A stretch of DNA of 64,000 nt from Methylotenera_A sp040387095 (GCA_040387095.1 JAZKEJ010000017.1:1-64000), one strand, 5' to 3'; numbered from the stretch's first letter, positions 18,701 through 25,982 are shown. Notes: a model not told the origin generated them from the sequence alone. Program-made: numbers and translations.

Positions 18701-18860
18701 CAGGCAAAGAGGCATTCACAGTCACGGTTGGCAATTCTAAATCAGGAAAATTCTGTACCTTCATGGCATTAAAGCTCATAAAGCCGGCCAGCGTTAATAA
18801 AATAAATAAAATCAGCGCGGGGACAGGATTTTTAATCGACCAGCTGGAAACGTTTATCAT
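15792..18860 (-). CDS. RND-family efflux transporter, inner-membrane subunit
   Basis: A 1022-residue AcrB/MexB-type proton-driven exporter. It shows the N-terminal membrane helix with NPVPALILFILL, two large periplasmic loops, and helix 4 with GVLVDDAIVEVENIVRH, whose paired aspartates carry the protons. The C-terminal half repeats the topology (GIATKNSILLVEYA). The hydrophobic/amphiphilic (HAE-1) type fits better than metal exporters, but the substrate is unknown. Its start overlaps the adaptor stop by 4 bases (ATGA), and it is the last gene of a four-gene operon. Confidence 0.95.
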   Translation of the reverse strand: MINVSSWSIKNPVPALILFILLTLAGFMSFNAMKVQNFPDLELPTVTVNASLPGASPGQLENEVARKIENSIAKLQDLKHIYTKIQDGSVTITAEFRLEKPTQEAVDDVRSAVSEVRADLPDDLRDPIISKVNLAGTPILAFTIYSPSLDDEALSWFVDDTLTRKLLGVQGVGSVSRVGGVNRQIWVELDAAKLQSLNASAADISRQLRLAQIEVAGGATKLGGSDQPIRTIATVKSAEALAQLEIILSDGRKIRLDQVATVKDTIAERTSTALLNGKTVVGFDVTRSKGASELEVGSGVQKALAEIKTAHPDIEITEAFNFVKPVQDDFNASITLLIEGAVLAVLVVWLFLKDFRATFVSAVALPLSVIPAFIGMHYLGFSINVVTLLALSLVVGVLVDDAIVEVENIVRHLRMGKSPYQAAMEAADEIGLAVIATTFTLIAVFLPTAFMSGIPGKFFKQFGWTASIAVFVSLVVARVLTPMMAAYLMKPISTRHVADGKMMMLYMRVSSWCLKHRLATILAAISFFVASLMLIPLLPTGFIPSDDNSQTQVRLELPPGASLKQTIASSEQARLIIAKIPHVKSVYTTIGGGAAGTDPFVGSGASETRKSTLTILLDERGDRPKKQVIEKQIREHLQQLPGARISVGLGGSGEKYVLVLSGEDSAALQAAASMVEKDLRKIAGLGNIASSASLVRPEVIVTPDFTAAADLGVTSSAIGETLRIATVGDYQQALTKLNLEKRQVPVLVKLDDSAKTDLSVLQKLSVPGSRGPVPLEQVASMKIASGPAMIDRYDRSRNIQFNIETSGMPLGEVAEAVKKLPSIQNLPVGVEQRELGDSEAMGELFASFSLAMLTGVICIYFVLVLLFKDFLQPVTILVALPLSLGGAFLGMLIAGKALSMPSMIGLIMLMGIATKNSILLVEYAIVARRDLHLSRVEAIKDACHKRARPIIMTTIAMTAGMLPLALEWGSGDGSFRSPMAVAVIGGLLTSTVLSLLVIPVVFTYVDDFEQLIVKIFKRVSKN

Positions 18861-20074
18861 TGAGGAACGCTTTCAGGTGAAGCGCTCTCAGGCTGCGCTA
18901 CGACCCGAACCGTATCACCATCAGCCAGAAACGCACCGCCATTTGCAACAAAATAATGGTTTAACTGGCTTTGTATTGATTGATTTTCAGTATCCAATAA
19001 TTCAACTAAATTGCCACTGCGTCGTCCCGTGTTCACTTTTATCTGTTTGATCTGTGCAATCTGATTAAGCGCGGCAGTTTGCGAATTGCTGGTTTTATCA
19101 TTCGGCTTACTAATTACTTGCATGGCGTATGAAAAGCCATCGCGCAAAACAATCGCATCGGCAGGCAATGTGTATGCTTCAGTATTTTCTAGTACGAATA
19201 CACCTCTGGCGTACATGCCAGCCTTGGCTGTTTCTGCAGGAATATCCACATACAGCAAAGCATTGCGTGTCTGGCTGTCGATGCTTGGCGCAATCGCGCG
19301 CACTTTGCCGATGATTTTTTGCCCATCAGGAAGTATTAAGTCTGCTTTCATCCCGATGCGTATTTTGTTGATATCGGCAGATGTTAACTCTGCGCGCCAT
19401 TCTAAACGACCTTTGCGTACTAATTTAAACAGCTCTTGCCCAGCGGCGGCAACAGAGCCGACTGTTGCGGTGCGCGATGAAATAACGCCATCATCCGGAG
19501 CGTTGACTGTGGTTTGTTTTAGCTTGATATTTTGTAAATTAAGTGTCGCTTGAGCAGCTTCTACACGCGCTTTGGTGCTGGCTTCTGCGCTTAAATACTG
19601 TTCGATTTGTTGCGTGCTCAACGCGCCTGTGTCTTGTATGCTTTTAGCTCGCTTAGCATTACTAGCGGCTTCAATTGCAGCTGCTTTTGCTTCGGCAAGG
19701 TTGGCGCTTGCTTGAGCCAAATCTGCCGAAATAGTGCCCGCTGCGAATCGCGCCAATATTTGCCCACGTTTAACTTTTTCGCCCACGTTCACCAATACTT
19801 CATTCAGTAATAAGCCGTTCACCTCTGCGCCAACAACCGCTTCTTGCCATGGTGCAATATTTCCGTTTGCGGAAATGGTCACATTAAGCATGCTGCGACT
19901 TATCTTGACGGTATTAACCGTCAGCGCCGCGTTGGTATTTGTTGTTTGAGCATTACTTTTTTTGGCAGAAACTTGTTTCGAATCAGGCGCTTTATGCTTA
20001 AAACTGAAAAAATACACCGCTAACGCAACTGCTATTACCAAAAGAATCCAGCCAGTACTATATTTTTTAAACAT
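18857..20074 (-). CDS. RND efflux periplasmic adaptor (membrane fusion protein)
   Basis: A 405-residue HlyD/AcrA-type adaptor linking the RND pump to the outer-membrane channel. One N-terminal membrane anchor (about 9-26) is followed by the lipoyl half-motif (VVGAEVNGLLLNEVLVNVGEKVKRGQILARF), an alpha-hairpin rich in Ala/Gln (about 115-185), the second lipoyl half (VNAPDDGVISSRTATVGSVAAAGQELFKL) and the beta-barrel domain. There is no lipobox, so it is held by the N-terminal helix. It starts 6 nt after the channel gene's stop. Confidence 0.93.
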   Translation of the reverse strand: MFKKYSTGWILLVIAVALAVYFFSFKHKAPDSKQVSAKKSNAQTTNTNAALTVNTVKISRSMLNVTISANGNIAPWQEAVVGAEVNGLLLNEVLVNVGEKVKRGQILARFAAGTISADLAQASANLAEAKAAAIEAASNAKRAKSIQDTGALSTQQIEQYLSAEASTKARVEAAQATLNLQNIKLKQTTVNAPDDGVISSRTATVGSVAAAGQELFKLVRKGRLEWRAELTSADINKIRIGMKADLILPDGQKIIGKVRAIAPSIDSQTRNALLYVDIPAETAKAGMYARGVFVLENTEAYTLPADAIVLRDGFSYAMQVISKPNDKTSNSQTAALNQIAQIKQIKVNTGRRSGNLVELLDTENQSIQSQLNHYFVANGGAFLADGDTVRVVAQPESASPESVPQ

Positions 20075-20080
20075 AAATGC

Positions 20081-21664
20081 TTACCTGTTTTCTTGAGTAT
20101 TTTTAGTGTTAAGTTCAATATTATTTTTAGCAGAAGTAGAATTCTGCCAGCCGCCGCCAACCGCGCGGTACAAAGCAATCCAGGCGTTATTGCGGTCTTT
20201 AAGCACGTTAAGTTGATTGGTTTGCGCCTGCAATACATAACGGCGGTTTTCTTCTAGCTCAATCAAGTTTGCAAAACCTGCGCTTACTTTTTGTTCTGTC
20301 GCCAGTAATGACGCCTGATAACCAGCTAGAGCCGCTTGAACGTCAGTTTGGCGATTAGTGCTTGCGTGTAAACTCACCAGTGCGTCTTCAACCTCTTTTA
20401 CCGCATAACGTACCTTGCTGCGATAATTTGCGGCGGCTTCTGCGTATTTTGCTTCTGCTGTATCTACATTTGCCCTGCGTTTACCTGCATCAAAAATTGG
20501 CAAAGTAATTGAGATTGGCCCTAAGGACCAAATCTCACCTTCACCTTTAAAACCAGAGCCAGAAAGTCGCATCCAGCCGATTGAACCGTTAAGCGAAACT
20601 TTGGGCAAACGTTGCGCTTGCGTATTTTTAACTTCCGCCGCCGTGGTCATCAAATCGGCTTCTGCGCTTACAATATCAGGCCGCTGGTTAATAATCGTGG
20701 CAGGCAGTTCTGCAATGCTAAACAGCGTTTGATTGGTTTCATTGGTGGCAAAAGCAGTTTCAGCAAGTTTTTGTCTAAGGGTGATTTCGTCTAAGTCAGT
20801 CAGTGCGACCAGTTCTTTAATACCTAAATCACACTGGGCTTGTTGCACTTTCACTTGCTGAGCGGAATCTGCTGCGCCAGCAAGCGCCAATTGATAAGCG
20901 CCATTTGCGCTAAAACCAGCTTTGTAGGATATTTCGGTTACACGAGCAGTTTCAGCGCGCGATTTTGCATCATTTTGGTTGATGGCTAACTGCATCTGGC
21001 AAAAGCGCTGATTAAAATAAGAAGTTGCCAACTCTGCCGCCACGGCTACGCGTGCCTCGTGCCAGCCAGCCTGTACGGCTTTTTCTTGCGCTTGCGCCGC
21101 TTTCAACAAGCCGCGATTGACGCCAAATAAATCTATCTCCCACGCGGCTTGCGCATTTATTTGCGTGGTAGTGATTGTCTGCCCGCCAAAGCCAAAAGCG
21201 CCGGCTTGCCCACCGCCAGGTTGCCCAACGCCTGCTGGAATAGGGCTGACACCAGTGCTGCCAATGGCTGGCTGTTGTACTGCTTTAGATGACGAAAGCG
21301 TGCTATCCAAAGTGGGCAATAGCGATGAAAGCGCACTCACACGATTGGCTCTTGCCTCTGCGATTTTGCTACTGGCGGTGGCGATATTAACGGATTCTGT
21401 CTGCGCTTTTTCTATCAAAGCTAACAACAGCGGATCTTGATATTGCATCCAAAATGTTTGTAGTTGCGACAATTTTCCGTCATGCGGCAAAGCGGTTTGC
21501 CAAGCAGGTGCAATTTTTGTAGCAGCAATAGTTTCTTTAGGCGATGCCTTGTTTTCTAGAAAGTCTAGTTTCAAAAAATCTAAAGACGCGCAGCCTAATA
21601 AATTCAGGCTTAGCGCCAGAATTAGTATTTTGAATGGGTGGGATTTTTTAAGCATTTTATACAA
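20081..21664 (-). CDS. TolC/OprM-type outer-membrane efflux lipoprotein
   Basis: A 527-residue outer-membrane channel of the NodT/OprM lipoprotein class. The N-terminus is a lipoprotein signal ending LNLLGCASLDF, with the Cys at about residue 26 for lipidation. Two repeated outer-membrane-factor domains follow (Ala/Gln-rich coiled coils around AEARANRVSALSSLLPTLDS and AEADLMTTAAEVKNTQAQRLPKVSL). A Gly/Pro-rich insert around residues 130-160 (GVSPIPAGVGQPGGGQAGAF) is longer than I would expect. It is the second gene of the operon, 4 nt behind the TetR gene. Confidence 0.92.
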   Translation of the reverse strand: MYKMLKKSHPFKILILALSLNLLGCASLDFLKLDFLENKASPKETIAATKIAPAWQTALPHDGKLSQLQTFWMQYQDPLLLALIEKAQTESVNIATASSKIAEARANRVSALSSLLPTLDSTLSSSKAVQQPAIGSTGVSPIPAGVGQPGGGQAGAFGFGGQTITTTQINAQAAWEIDLFGVNRGLLKAAQAQEKAVQAGWHEARVAVAAELATSYFNQRFCQMQLAINQNDAKSRAETARVTEISYKAGFSANGAYQLALAGAADSAQQVKVQQAQCDLGIKELVALTDLDEITLRQKLAETAFATNETNQTLFSIAELPATIINQRPDIVSAEADLMTTAAEVKNTQAQRLPKVSLNGSIGWMRLSGSGFKGEGEIWSLGPISITLPIFDAGKRRANVDTAEAKYAEAAANYRSKVRYAVKEVEDALVSLHASTNRQTDVQAALAGYQASLLATEQKVSAGFANLIELEENRRYVLQAQTNQLNVLKDRNNAWIALYRAVGGGWQNSTSAKNNIELNTKNTQENR

Positions 21665-21668
21665 TTGA

Positions 21669-22376
21669 TCAATCTTGTTTTTCAGTTGATTGTTTTTCTT
21701 TGAGGGGCTGAATTAGCCAATTTTTTCGCCTGTCAGCTTCTGCCTGCACCATGCTCACCGCAAAATAAGTCAGTCTTTCATGTAGTACATCTAACGCTTT
21801 GTGCGTTGCGGTTAATTCTGGCGTGATACGCTCAATTACATCGCGTCCTGTAAAAAGATGCACGCCCATTGCCACAATACATAATGCCAAGCGGTGTAAA
21901 TCGGCATCTACTTTTGCCACACCCAAATGTTTTTGCAACAGACTAATCAAGGCTTGATGATAGGGCGCAATGCCGTTATCAATTTCCTCTTCCCATATGC
22001 CTGTTGGTTCAACCATTTCACGCATATGCAAGCGAACACGCAATTTTGCGACATTGCCTAATTTAAGTGGCGCGATAAAAGCTTGAAAAAGCCCGCTTAA
22101 TGCTTGTTCTAATGTTAAATTGGCATCGGTTAATACTGCAATATCATCGTCTGCTGTGCCGCATGATTCAGTAAAAACCACACGATACAAACCCGCTTTA
22201 TCGCCAAAATAATAGGCAATCGCCGAAATATTGACTTGTGCCTGTTTGGCTATTTGCCTGGTGGAAGTGCGAGCGTAGCCATGCTCAGCAAATAATTGAA
22301 GCCCAGCCAGCACAATTCGTTTTCTGGATTCTTCGCCATCTGCACGTTTAGGAGATAGTAATTCGCACAATTTCAC
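21669..22376 (-). CDS. TetR-family repressor, CecR-like (DUF1956 C-terminal domain)
   Basis: A 235-residue repressor, first gene of the efflux operon. The N-terminal helix-turn-helix is typical (RIVLAGLQLFAEHGYARTSTRQIAKQAQVNISAIAYYFGDKAGLYR, about 20-66), and the IAYYFGDKAGLY form is characteristic of the CecR/YbiH branch, whose C-terminal ligand domain (DUF1956) fits the rest. The start is GTG at 22374-22376 with AAGG 10 nt upstream. A perfect 14+4+14 inverted repeat adjoins the ribosome binding site, so this protein very likely represses its own operon, released by a pump substrate. Confidence 0.9.
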   Translation of the reverse strand: MKLCELLSPKRADGEESRKRIVLAGLQLFAEHGYARTSTRQIAKQAQVNISAIAYYFGDKAGLYRVVFTESCGTADDDIAVLTDANLTLEQALSGLFQAFIAPLKLGNVAKLRVRLHMREMVEPTGIWEEEIDNGIAPYHQALISLLQKHLGVAKVDADLHRLALCIVAMGVHLFTGRDVIERITPELTATHKALDVLHERLTYFAVSMVQAEADRRKNWLIQPLKEKQSTEKQD

Positions 22377-22390
22377 TTTAATATAACCTT

Positions 22391-22422
22391 AATAATTAAA
22401 TCAAACGATTGATTTAATTATT
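22391..22422. promoter_or_regulatory. Perfect inverted repeat: probable TetR-family operator
   Basis: AATAATTAAATCAA (22391-22404), spacer ACGA, TTGATTTAATTATT (22409-22422): both 14-base arms match without error. It starts 14 bases upstream of the GTG of the TetR gene, covering the position expected for promoter or transcript start. Size and placement are those of a TetR operator. Confidence 0.8.
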
Positions 22423-22486
22423 TCAGATAGTGAATTCAATTGCAAGGGTAAATTTGGATTGTGGACTTAAATAAAATGGATTTAAT

Positions 22487-23242
22487 TTAAATTGAGCGAG
22501 TACATGGGCTAAACAAGATTGCTTCTTGCTTGCGTAAATCATTCAGAATTTCTGTACCAAAATGCATAAATAGATGGATATCTGGATGTTGTAGTGCTGT
22601 TGCAAGTCGAGTCAGTGACATTTTTCCGGTTAATTGCTGCGCTTGAATCAGCGATAACAGCTCAAATGTGATGGGATTCAGCACGATAAATTTCACATCC
22701 AAACTGGTATTTCTAAATACAAATAAGTAAGTTTTTTCAATTGAAGCTGGTTTGAATCGAGGTGAAATTTTGTGTACGGGGTAATCATAGGTGAGCAATT
22801 CGCCAGATGGCGCAAGTGTGATGACGCAATCCAAACTGTTTAAATCGCCATCAATCGTTTGTGTCAGTTGTTGATTTAATGGTTTGCTGCTCACCGCCAG
22901 TTCAATCCATTCGTAATGGGCAAGTGGTTTTATATACGGTGGCAAATCTTCTACATTTAACGTTTCTAAAAAAGCTAAAAATTGTTGTGGAATCTCCCTG
23001 AAAAGCGGACTGTCAGCGGCATAATTCGCCACAAAATCTCGCAAGAGTTGGCGCCATTTTCGCTTGCCCAGTACGTTTTGGCAGACAGGAAAGCAAACAG
23101 AAACTGATTCAAAAATATTGTTAAATACCGCTTCGCGGTAAACAGCCATGCGCGTCCCCACAACTTTTGCAGGCTTGGGATGTAATGTGGGGTTGCGGAT
23201 ATGCGCTGTAAATGCCAGTTGATAGTGCTGAAAGTCTAACAT
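22487..23242 (-). CDS. hvfC: HvfC-like DUF2063 protein (partner of the MNIO enzyme)
   Basis: A 251-residue protein with the N-terminal DUF2063 domain (FTAHIRNPTLHP...RMAVYREAVFNNIFESVSVCFPVCQNVLG...LLRDFVANYAADSPLFREIPQQFLAFLE), the partner of DUF692 enzymes that is thought to present the precursor peptide to them. The remainder is a mixed alpha/beta domain. It overlaps hvfB by 7 bases, so the two are made together. Earlier annotations call this family a putative DNA-binding domain; context argues for a RiPP-maturation role. Confidence 0.85.
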   Translation of the reverse strand: MLDFQHYQLAFTAHIRNPTLHPKPAKVVGTRMAVYREAVFNNIFESVSVCFPVCQNVLGKRKWRQLLRDFVANYAADSPLFREIPQQFLAFLETLNVEDLPPYIKPLAHYEWIELAVSSKPLNQQLTQTIDGDLNSLDCVITLAPSGELLTYDYPVHKISPRFKPASIEKTYLFVFRNTSLDVKFIVLNPITFELLSLIQAQQLTGKMSLTRLATALQHPDIHLFMHFGTEILNDLRKQEAILFSPCTRSI

Positions 23243-24156
23243 GTTGCGCGTGTTAATTTTTGTTGCGGATTATCGGATTGCTTTATTGGATAGTTTGCCT
23301 GATATTGCGCTATTTTATTGACTTCGCGCATCAGTGTCGCCAGCGGTGGAATATTGCTATCGCGTTCTAAAAGTGTTGGGAAGGTGCCGAAAAGTTGATA
23401 TGCGCTATCTAATAAATCCCATACCGGGTCAATCACATCTTTGCCATGCGTATCAATCAATAAATTGGCTGATTGTTGATAATGTCCTGCAATATGGCCA
23501 TAGACAATGCGTTCGGCAGGAATTTTATGTAAAAAATCTTGCGCAAGTTTGTTTGGATTTTGCTGATGTTTAAAATTAACGCTATTCACGTAAATATTAT
23601 TGATATCTAAATGCAACCAGCAATCGGCTTCTTGCAGCACGGCATTTAAAAAAGTGATTTCATCCATGGTAGAAATCGGTGCGGCGGCATAAAAAGAAGC
23701 ATTTTCTATGGCGATGCGCTGACCTAAAATGTCTTGCGTCTGACGAATGCGTTGCGCTACATATTTCACCGCTTCATCAGTAAATGGAATAGGTAATAAA
23801 TCGTATAAGTAGCCAGCTTTGCCTTGATAATTGTCGCTGCAATAGCTTAAATGTTCGGTGTAAAGCGGAATTTTATTTGCAGATAGAAACTGCTTAACTT
23901 GCTTTAAAAATCGCGTATTCAGTGGATCTGGTCCGCCTAAAGATAAACATAGACCGTGGCAGGCAATTGGGTAGCGTTCAACAAACCATTCTAAATCCAG
24001 TTCGGCTTTGCCGCCAGCATTAATCCAGTTTTCGGGCGCAATTTCTACAAAACTAATATTTGCAATTGCAGTATCTTGATACAAGTGCTGGATTTGAGGA
24101 ATCAGCTCGCGCTTTAACCCCAAACCCACGCCTTGAATGTCAGCTAAAATTGACAC
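23236..24156 (-). CDS. hvfB: HvfB-like MNIO (DUF692) peptide-modifying enzyme
   Basis: A 306-residue DUF692 protein with a TIM-barrel fold that binds two or three iron ions and oxidises Cys residues of a precursor peptide. Likely metal-ligand segments are all present: CHGLCLSLGG (about 71-80), YTEHLSY, IENASFY, HLDINNIYVNSVN, YGHIAGH and DTHG. In Haemophilus HvfB with HvfC converts Cys of EGKCG motifs to oxazolone-thioamide copper ligands (published for that system). The GTG start (24154-24156) lies 55 nt after hvfA. The same chemistry here is inference from family and context. Confidence 0.9.
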   Translation of the reverse strand: MSILADIQGVGLGLKRELIPQIQHLYQDTAIANISFVEIAPENWINAGGKAELDLEWFVERYPIACHGLCLSLGGPDPLNTRFLKQVKQFLSANKIPLYTEHLSYCSDNYQGKAGYLYDLLPIPFTDEAVKYVAQRIRQTQDILGQRIAIENASFYAAAPISTMDEITFLNAVLQEADCWLHLDINNIYVNSVNFKHQQNPNKLAQDFLHKIPAERIVYGHIAGHYQQSANLLIDTHGKDVIDPVWDLLDSAYQLFGTFPTLLERDSNIPPLATLMREVNKIAQYQANYPIKQSDNPQQKLTRATC

Positions 24157-24211
24157 AATATTAACGGTTAACTTTAGCTAACAAATAGCACATACTCAAT
24201 TCGGCTATGGC

Positions 24212-24526
24212 TTATTTTTTCTCTGCACCGCATTTGCCTTCACCACATTTACCGTCTTTCATTTCTTTAGCGTCAGTTTTTTTCTCTGCACCACATTTGC
24301 CTTCGCCGCATTTACCATCTTTCATTTCTTTTTTCTCGGCGCCACATTTGCCTTCGCCGCATTTACCATCTTTCATTTTTTCGTCATGATGTTCTGCTAC
24401 TTGATAGCCACTGGAAAGTGATGTGATTGCAAATGGATTTTCTGCGGCGTTAACGGTAGCAGCGCCAATAGATAAAGCGAATGCACCTGATAAAGCTAAA
24501 GCGATTGTTTTGTTAGAAGTGTTCAT
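24212..24526 (-). CDS. hvfA: HvfA-like precursor peptide with three DGKCGEGKCG repeats
   Basis: A 104-residue secreted precursor. Residues 1-28 form a Sec signal ending VNA-A; then the family's conserved ENPFAITSLSSGYQVAEHHDEK. The rest is three near-identical units, each MKDGKCGEGKCGAEKK, with Cys at 56/61, 73/78 and 94/99. EGKCG is the sequence modified by HvfB/HvfC in known oxazolone-thioamide peptides, so up to six Cys could become copper ligands. The ribosome binding site is good (AAGGAAAT). hvfB and hvfC follow; an ECF sigma and its anti-sigma lie upstream. It has been called DUF2282-like or bufferin in other systems. Confidence 0.9.
   Translation of the reverse strand: MNTSNKTIALALSGAFALSIGAATVNAAENPFAITSLSSGYQVAEHHDEKMKDGKCGEGKCGAEKKEMKDGKCGEGKCGAEKKTDAKEMKDGKCGEGKCGAEKK
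24226..24380. repeat. Triplicated coding repeat inside hvfA
   Basis: Three near-identical copies of a 48-51 base unit encode MKDGKCGEGKCGAEKK; on the plus strand each shows CATTTGCCTTC near the same phase. Copies differ by a few silent changes and by an insert (TDAK) between units 2 and 3, which implies expansion by unequal exchange or slippage. Confidence 0.85.
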
Positions 24527-24607
24527 GATTTATTTCCTTTTAAGTAAAAAGTTAAGTTAAGTATTTCAAATTAAGTCATTTAAGTTAAGTCTTATTGATA
24601 ATCAATT

Positions 24608-24630
24608 TCTGGACCAATAGTTTGTTACTT
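24608..24630 (-). promoter_or_regulatory. Candidate ECF-type promoter of hvfA
   Basis: On the minus strand AAGTAACA (24623-24630) is followed after 11 bases by CAGA (24608-24611). A similar AAGCAACA-N12-CAGG lies upstream of the sigma gene. The match between the two suggests that both are read by the neighbouring ECF sigma factor; this is a two-site comparison only. Confidence 0.35.
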
Positions 24631-24656
24631 GTAGCGTGCAGTTTCATATACGCAAT

Positions 24657-24911
24657 TTAATCTACCCTAGATTCAATTGAGTTAGTAATGCGACTTTTAG
24701 TTTCCGAAGGTAATTGAATGTTCTGGTCATTTTCGATCGATTTACTCATGCGTTTTAGTGCAATACGCATGGCTAGTAATTGCTGGCTAAAGCGTTTGCA
24801 ATATTTGCACATGCTTACATGTAAACGCAGCGCAAAACGTTCGCGCCAATTAAGCTCGCGATCTAACGATTTTGAAATAAGCTGACTTGCCTGTTTACAA
24901 GTTAACATCAT
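24657..24911 (-). CDS. Zinc-finger anti-sigma factor (ZAS/zf-HC2 type)
   Basis: An 84-residue soluble protein with the anti-sigma zinc motif H31-x3-C35-x2-C38 (HVSMCKYC) and an upstream Cys5, the pattern of ZAS-domain anti-sigma factors. There is no membrane segment, so it would hold the sigma factor in the cytoplasm. It begins 7 nt after the sigma gene's stop on the same strand, which makes a cognate pair nearly certain. Confidence 0.85.
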   Translation of the reverse strand: MMLTCKQASQLISKSLDRELNWRERFALRLHVSMCKYCKRFSQQLLAMRIALKRMSKSIENDQNIQLPSETKSRITNSIESRVD

Positions 24912-24918
24912 TAAACCT

Positions 24919-25473
24919 TTACACTCCTAACCAATTCATTTCCAGACATTTCCTGATTCCCATTCGGGCCCTGTATAACATCACCCAAGCATTGGTCGTT
25001 GTGATATTAAGTTCCTTACAAATTTCTTCATTGTCGGTTTCATGGACGTCGCGCATTAAAAACAGCGTGGCTAATTTAGCGGGCAATCTTTCCATACAGT
25101 TTTGCAATATGGCCAAAAATTGTTTTTGCTGTAACGCATTTTCTGGAATATCCCAAGCGATTGGCCCTTCAGTCCAATGGCCAGCGTCATCGAAAAATTC
25201 ATCCATATTCGCATCTGCATCAGACATTAAATCGCTGGCAACGATTTCGCGTACGTTTTTACGCATCACATCAATAATTTTATGCTTTAAAATACCAGTT
25301 AACCAAGTACGCACTGACGACTCTCCAGCAAACGATTGGCTTTTAATTGCCGCCAAAAATGTCTCTTGCACCACATCTTCAGCCAAATGCGGATCGCGCA
25401 AACGGGCTAACGCAAAGCGATATAAAAAATCTCCATGTTGATTTAGCCAGTCATGCACATTGCTTTTTGTCAT
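24919..25473 (-). CDS. ECF-type RNA polymerase sigma factor
   Basis: A 184-residue sigma-70 family ECF factor. Region 2 covers about 10-75 (LYRFALARLRDPHLAEDVVQETFLAAI) and region 4 about 120-175 (LPAKLATLFLMRDVHETDNEEICKELNITTTNAWVMLYRARMGIRKCL); region 3 is absent, as in all ECF factors. It is first in the order sigma, anti-sigma, hvfA, hvfB, hvfC, a layout also known from other MNIO clusters, so it probably switches on production of the modified peptide under copper or oxidant stress. The inducing signal is inference. Confidence 0.92.
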   Translation of the reverse strand: MTKSNVHDWLNQHGDFLYRFALARLRDPHLAEDVVQETFLAAIKSQSFAGESSVRTWLTGILKHKIIDVMRKNVREIVASDLMSDADANMDEFFDDAGHWTEGPIAWDIPENALQQKQFLAILQNCMERLPAKLATLFLMRDVHETDNEEICKELNITTTNAWVMLYRARMGIRKCLEMNWLGV

Positions 25474-25514
25474 GGTTTATATTCAATCATGTAAGTAAAA
25501 TTTAAGCAAACTAG

Positions 25515-25538
25515 CCTGTGCTAGGTCGCGTGTTGCTT
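25515..25538 (-). promoter_or_regulatory. Candidate autoregulated promoter of the ECF sigma gene
   Basis: AAGCAACA (25531-25538, minus strand) followed after 12 bases by CAGG (25515-25518), about 40 nt before the sigma ATG. It matches the element upstream of hvfA and touches the stop codon of the DUF1841 gene. Confidence 0.33.
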
Positions 25539-25981
25539 TAATCTGTTTTGCCCACTTTTTGCTGCAATAAACGTAAATAATGGACGCTGTCTAAACCCAT
25601 GTTATTGCGCTGCGCCAGCCAAATAGTCTCGCCCAGGCAGTCCAAAATATCATGCAAGGCGTCATGCTCATTCTGGTATTTAAGCTTTAATTGCTCATAG
25701 ATTGGCGCAATGCCAATCGGCTGATTGATACTGATTTGTTCCAAAATAGATAAGTGCAAACTCATGTGTAAAAACGGATTGGTTTCGCCCAGTTCTGGAT
25801 AATAAGCGACATGTTTATATTGTTGAGGGTTATCCAGAATAGCGTGATATTCAGGATGCAAATGCATCACTTTTAGACCGAGTTTTTCTAAATCTGACAA
25901 TGCCTGATCGGTTTTGGATTTCGCCCAAGTGCCAAAAAAGAATTCGCGCACTTCATCACGGGAAGGATTAAATAAAGCCAT
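25538..25981 (-). CDS. DUF1841 protein
   Basis: About 147 residues of the DUF1841 family (MALFNPSRDEVREFFFGTWAK...NPFLHMSLHLSILEQISIN...ENEHDALHDILDCLGETIWLAQRNN), found widely in beta- and gammaproteobacteria with no known function. The H-x5-H-x2-L region and EHDALHDILDCLGE helix could bind metal, but this is untested. The true start is the ATG at 25979-25981, two bases after the FIST gene's stop; the longer frame to 26050 lies inside that gene. Confidence 0.8.
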   Translation of the reverse strand: MALFNPSRDEVREFFFGTWAKSKTDQALSDLEKLGLKVMHLHPEYHAILDNPQQYKHVAYYPELGETNPFLHMSLHLSILEQISINQPIGIAPIYEQLKLKYQNEHDALHDILDCLGETIWLAQRNNMGLDSVHYLRLLQQKVGKTD

Positions 25982-25982
25982 A

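Noticed and set aside
24226..24380. Possible CRISPR-like direct repeats
   Set aside because: The units are contiguous coding repeats of hvfA without unique spacers.
24539..24610. AATTAAGT/GTTAAGT repeats and ATTGATTATCAAT in the hvfA leader as a Fur box
   Set aside because: Short AT-rich direct repeats with only partial match to the Fur consensus; not enough to call.
24887..25441. 184-codon frame opposite the ECF sigma gene
   Set aside because: The sigma protein on the minus strand is well conserved; the plus frame has no motif.
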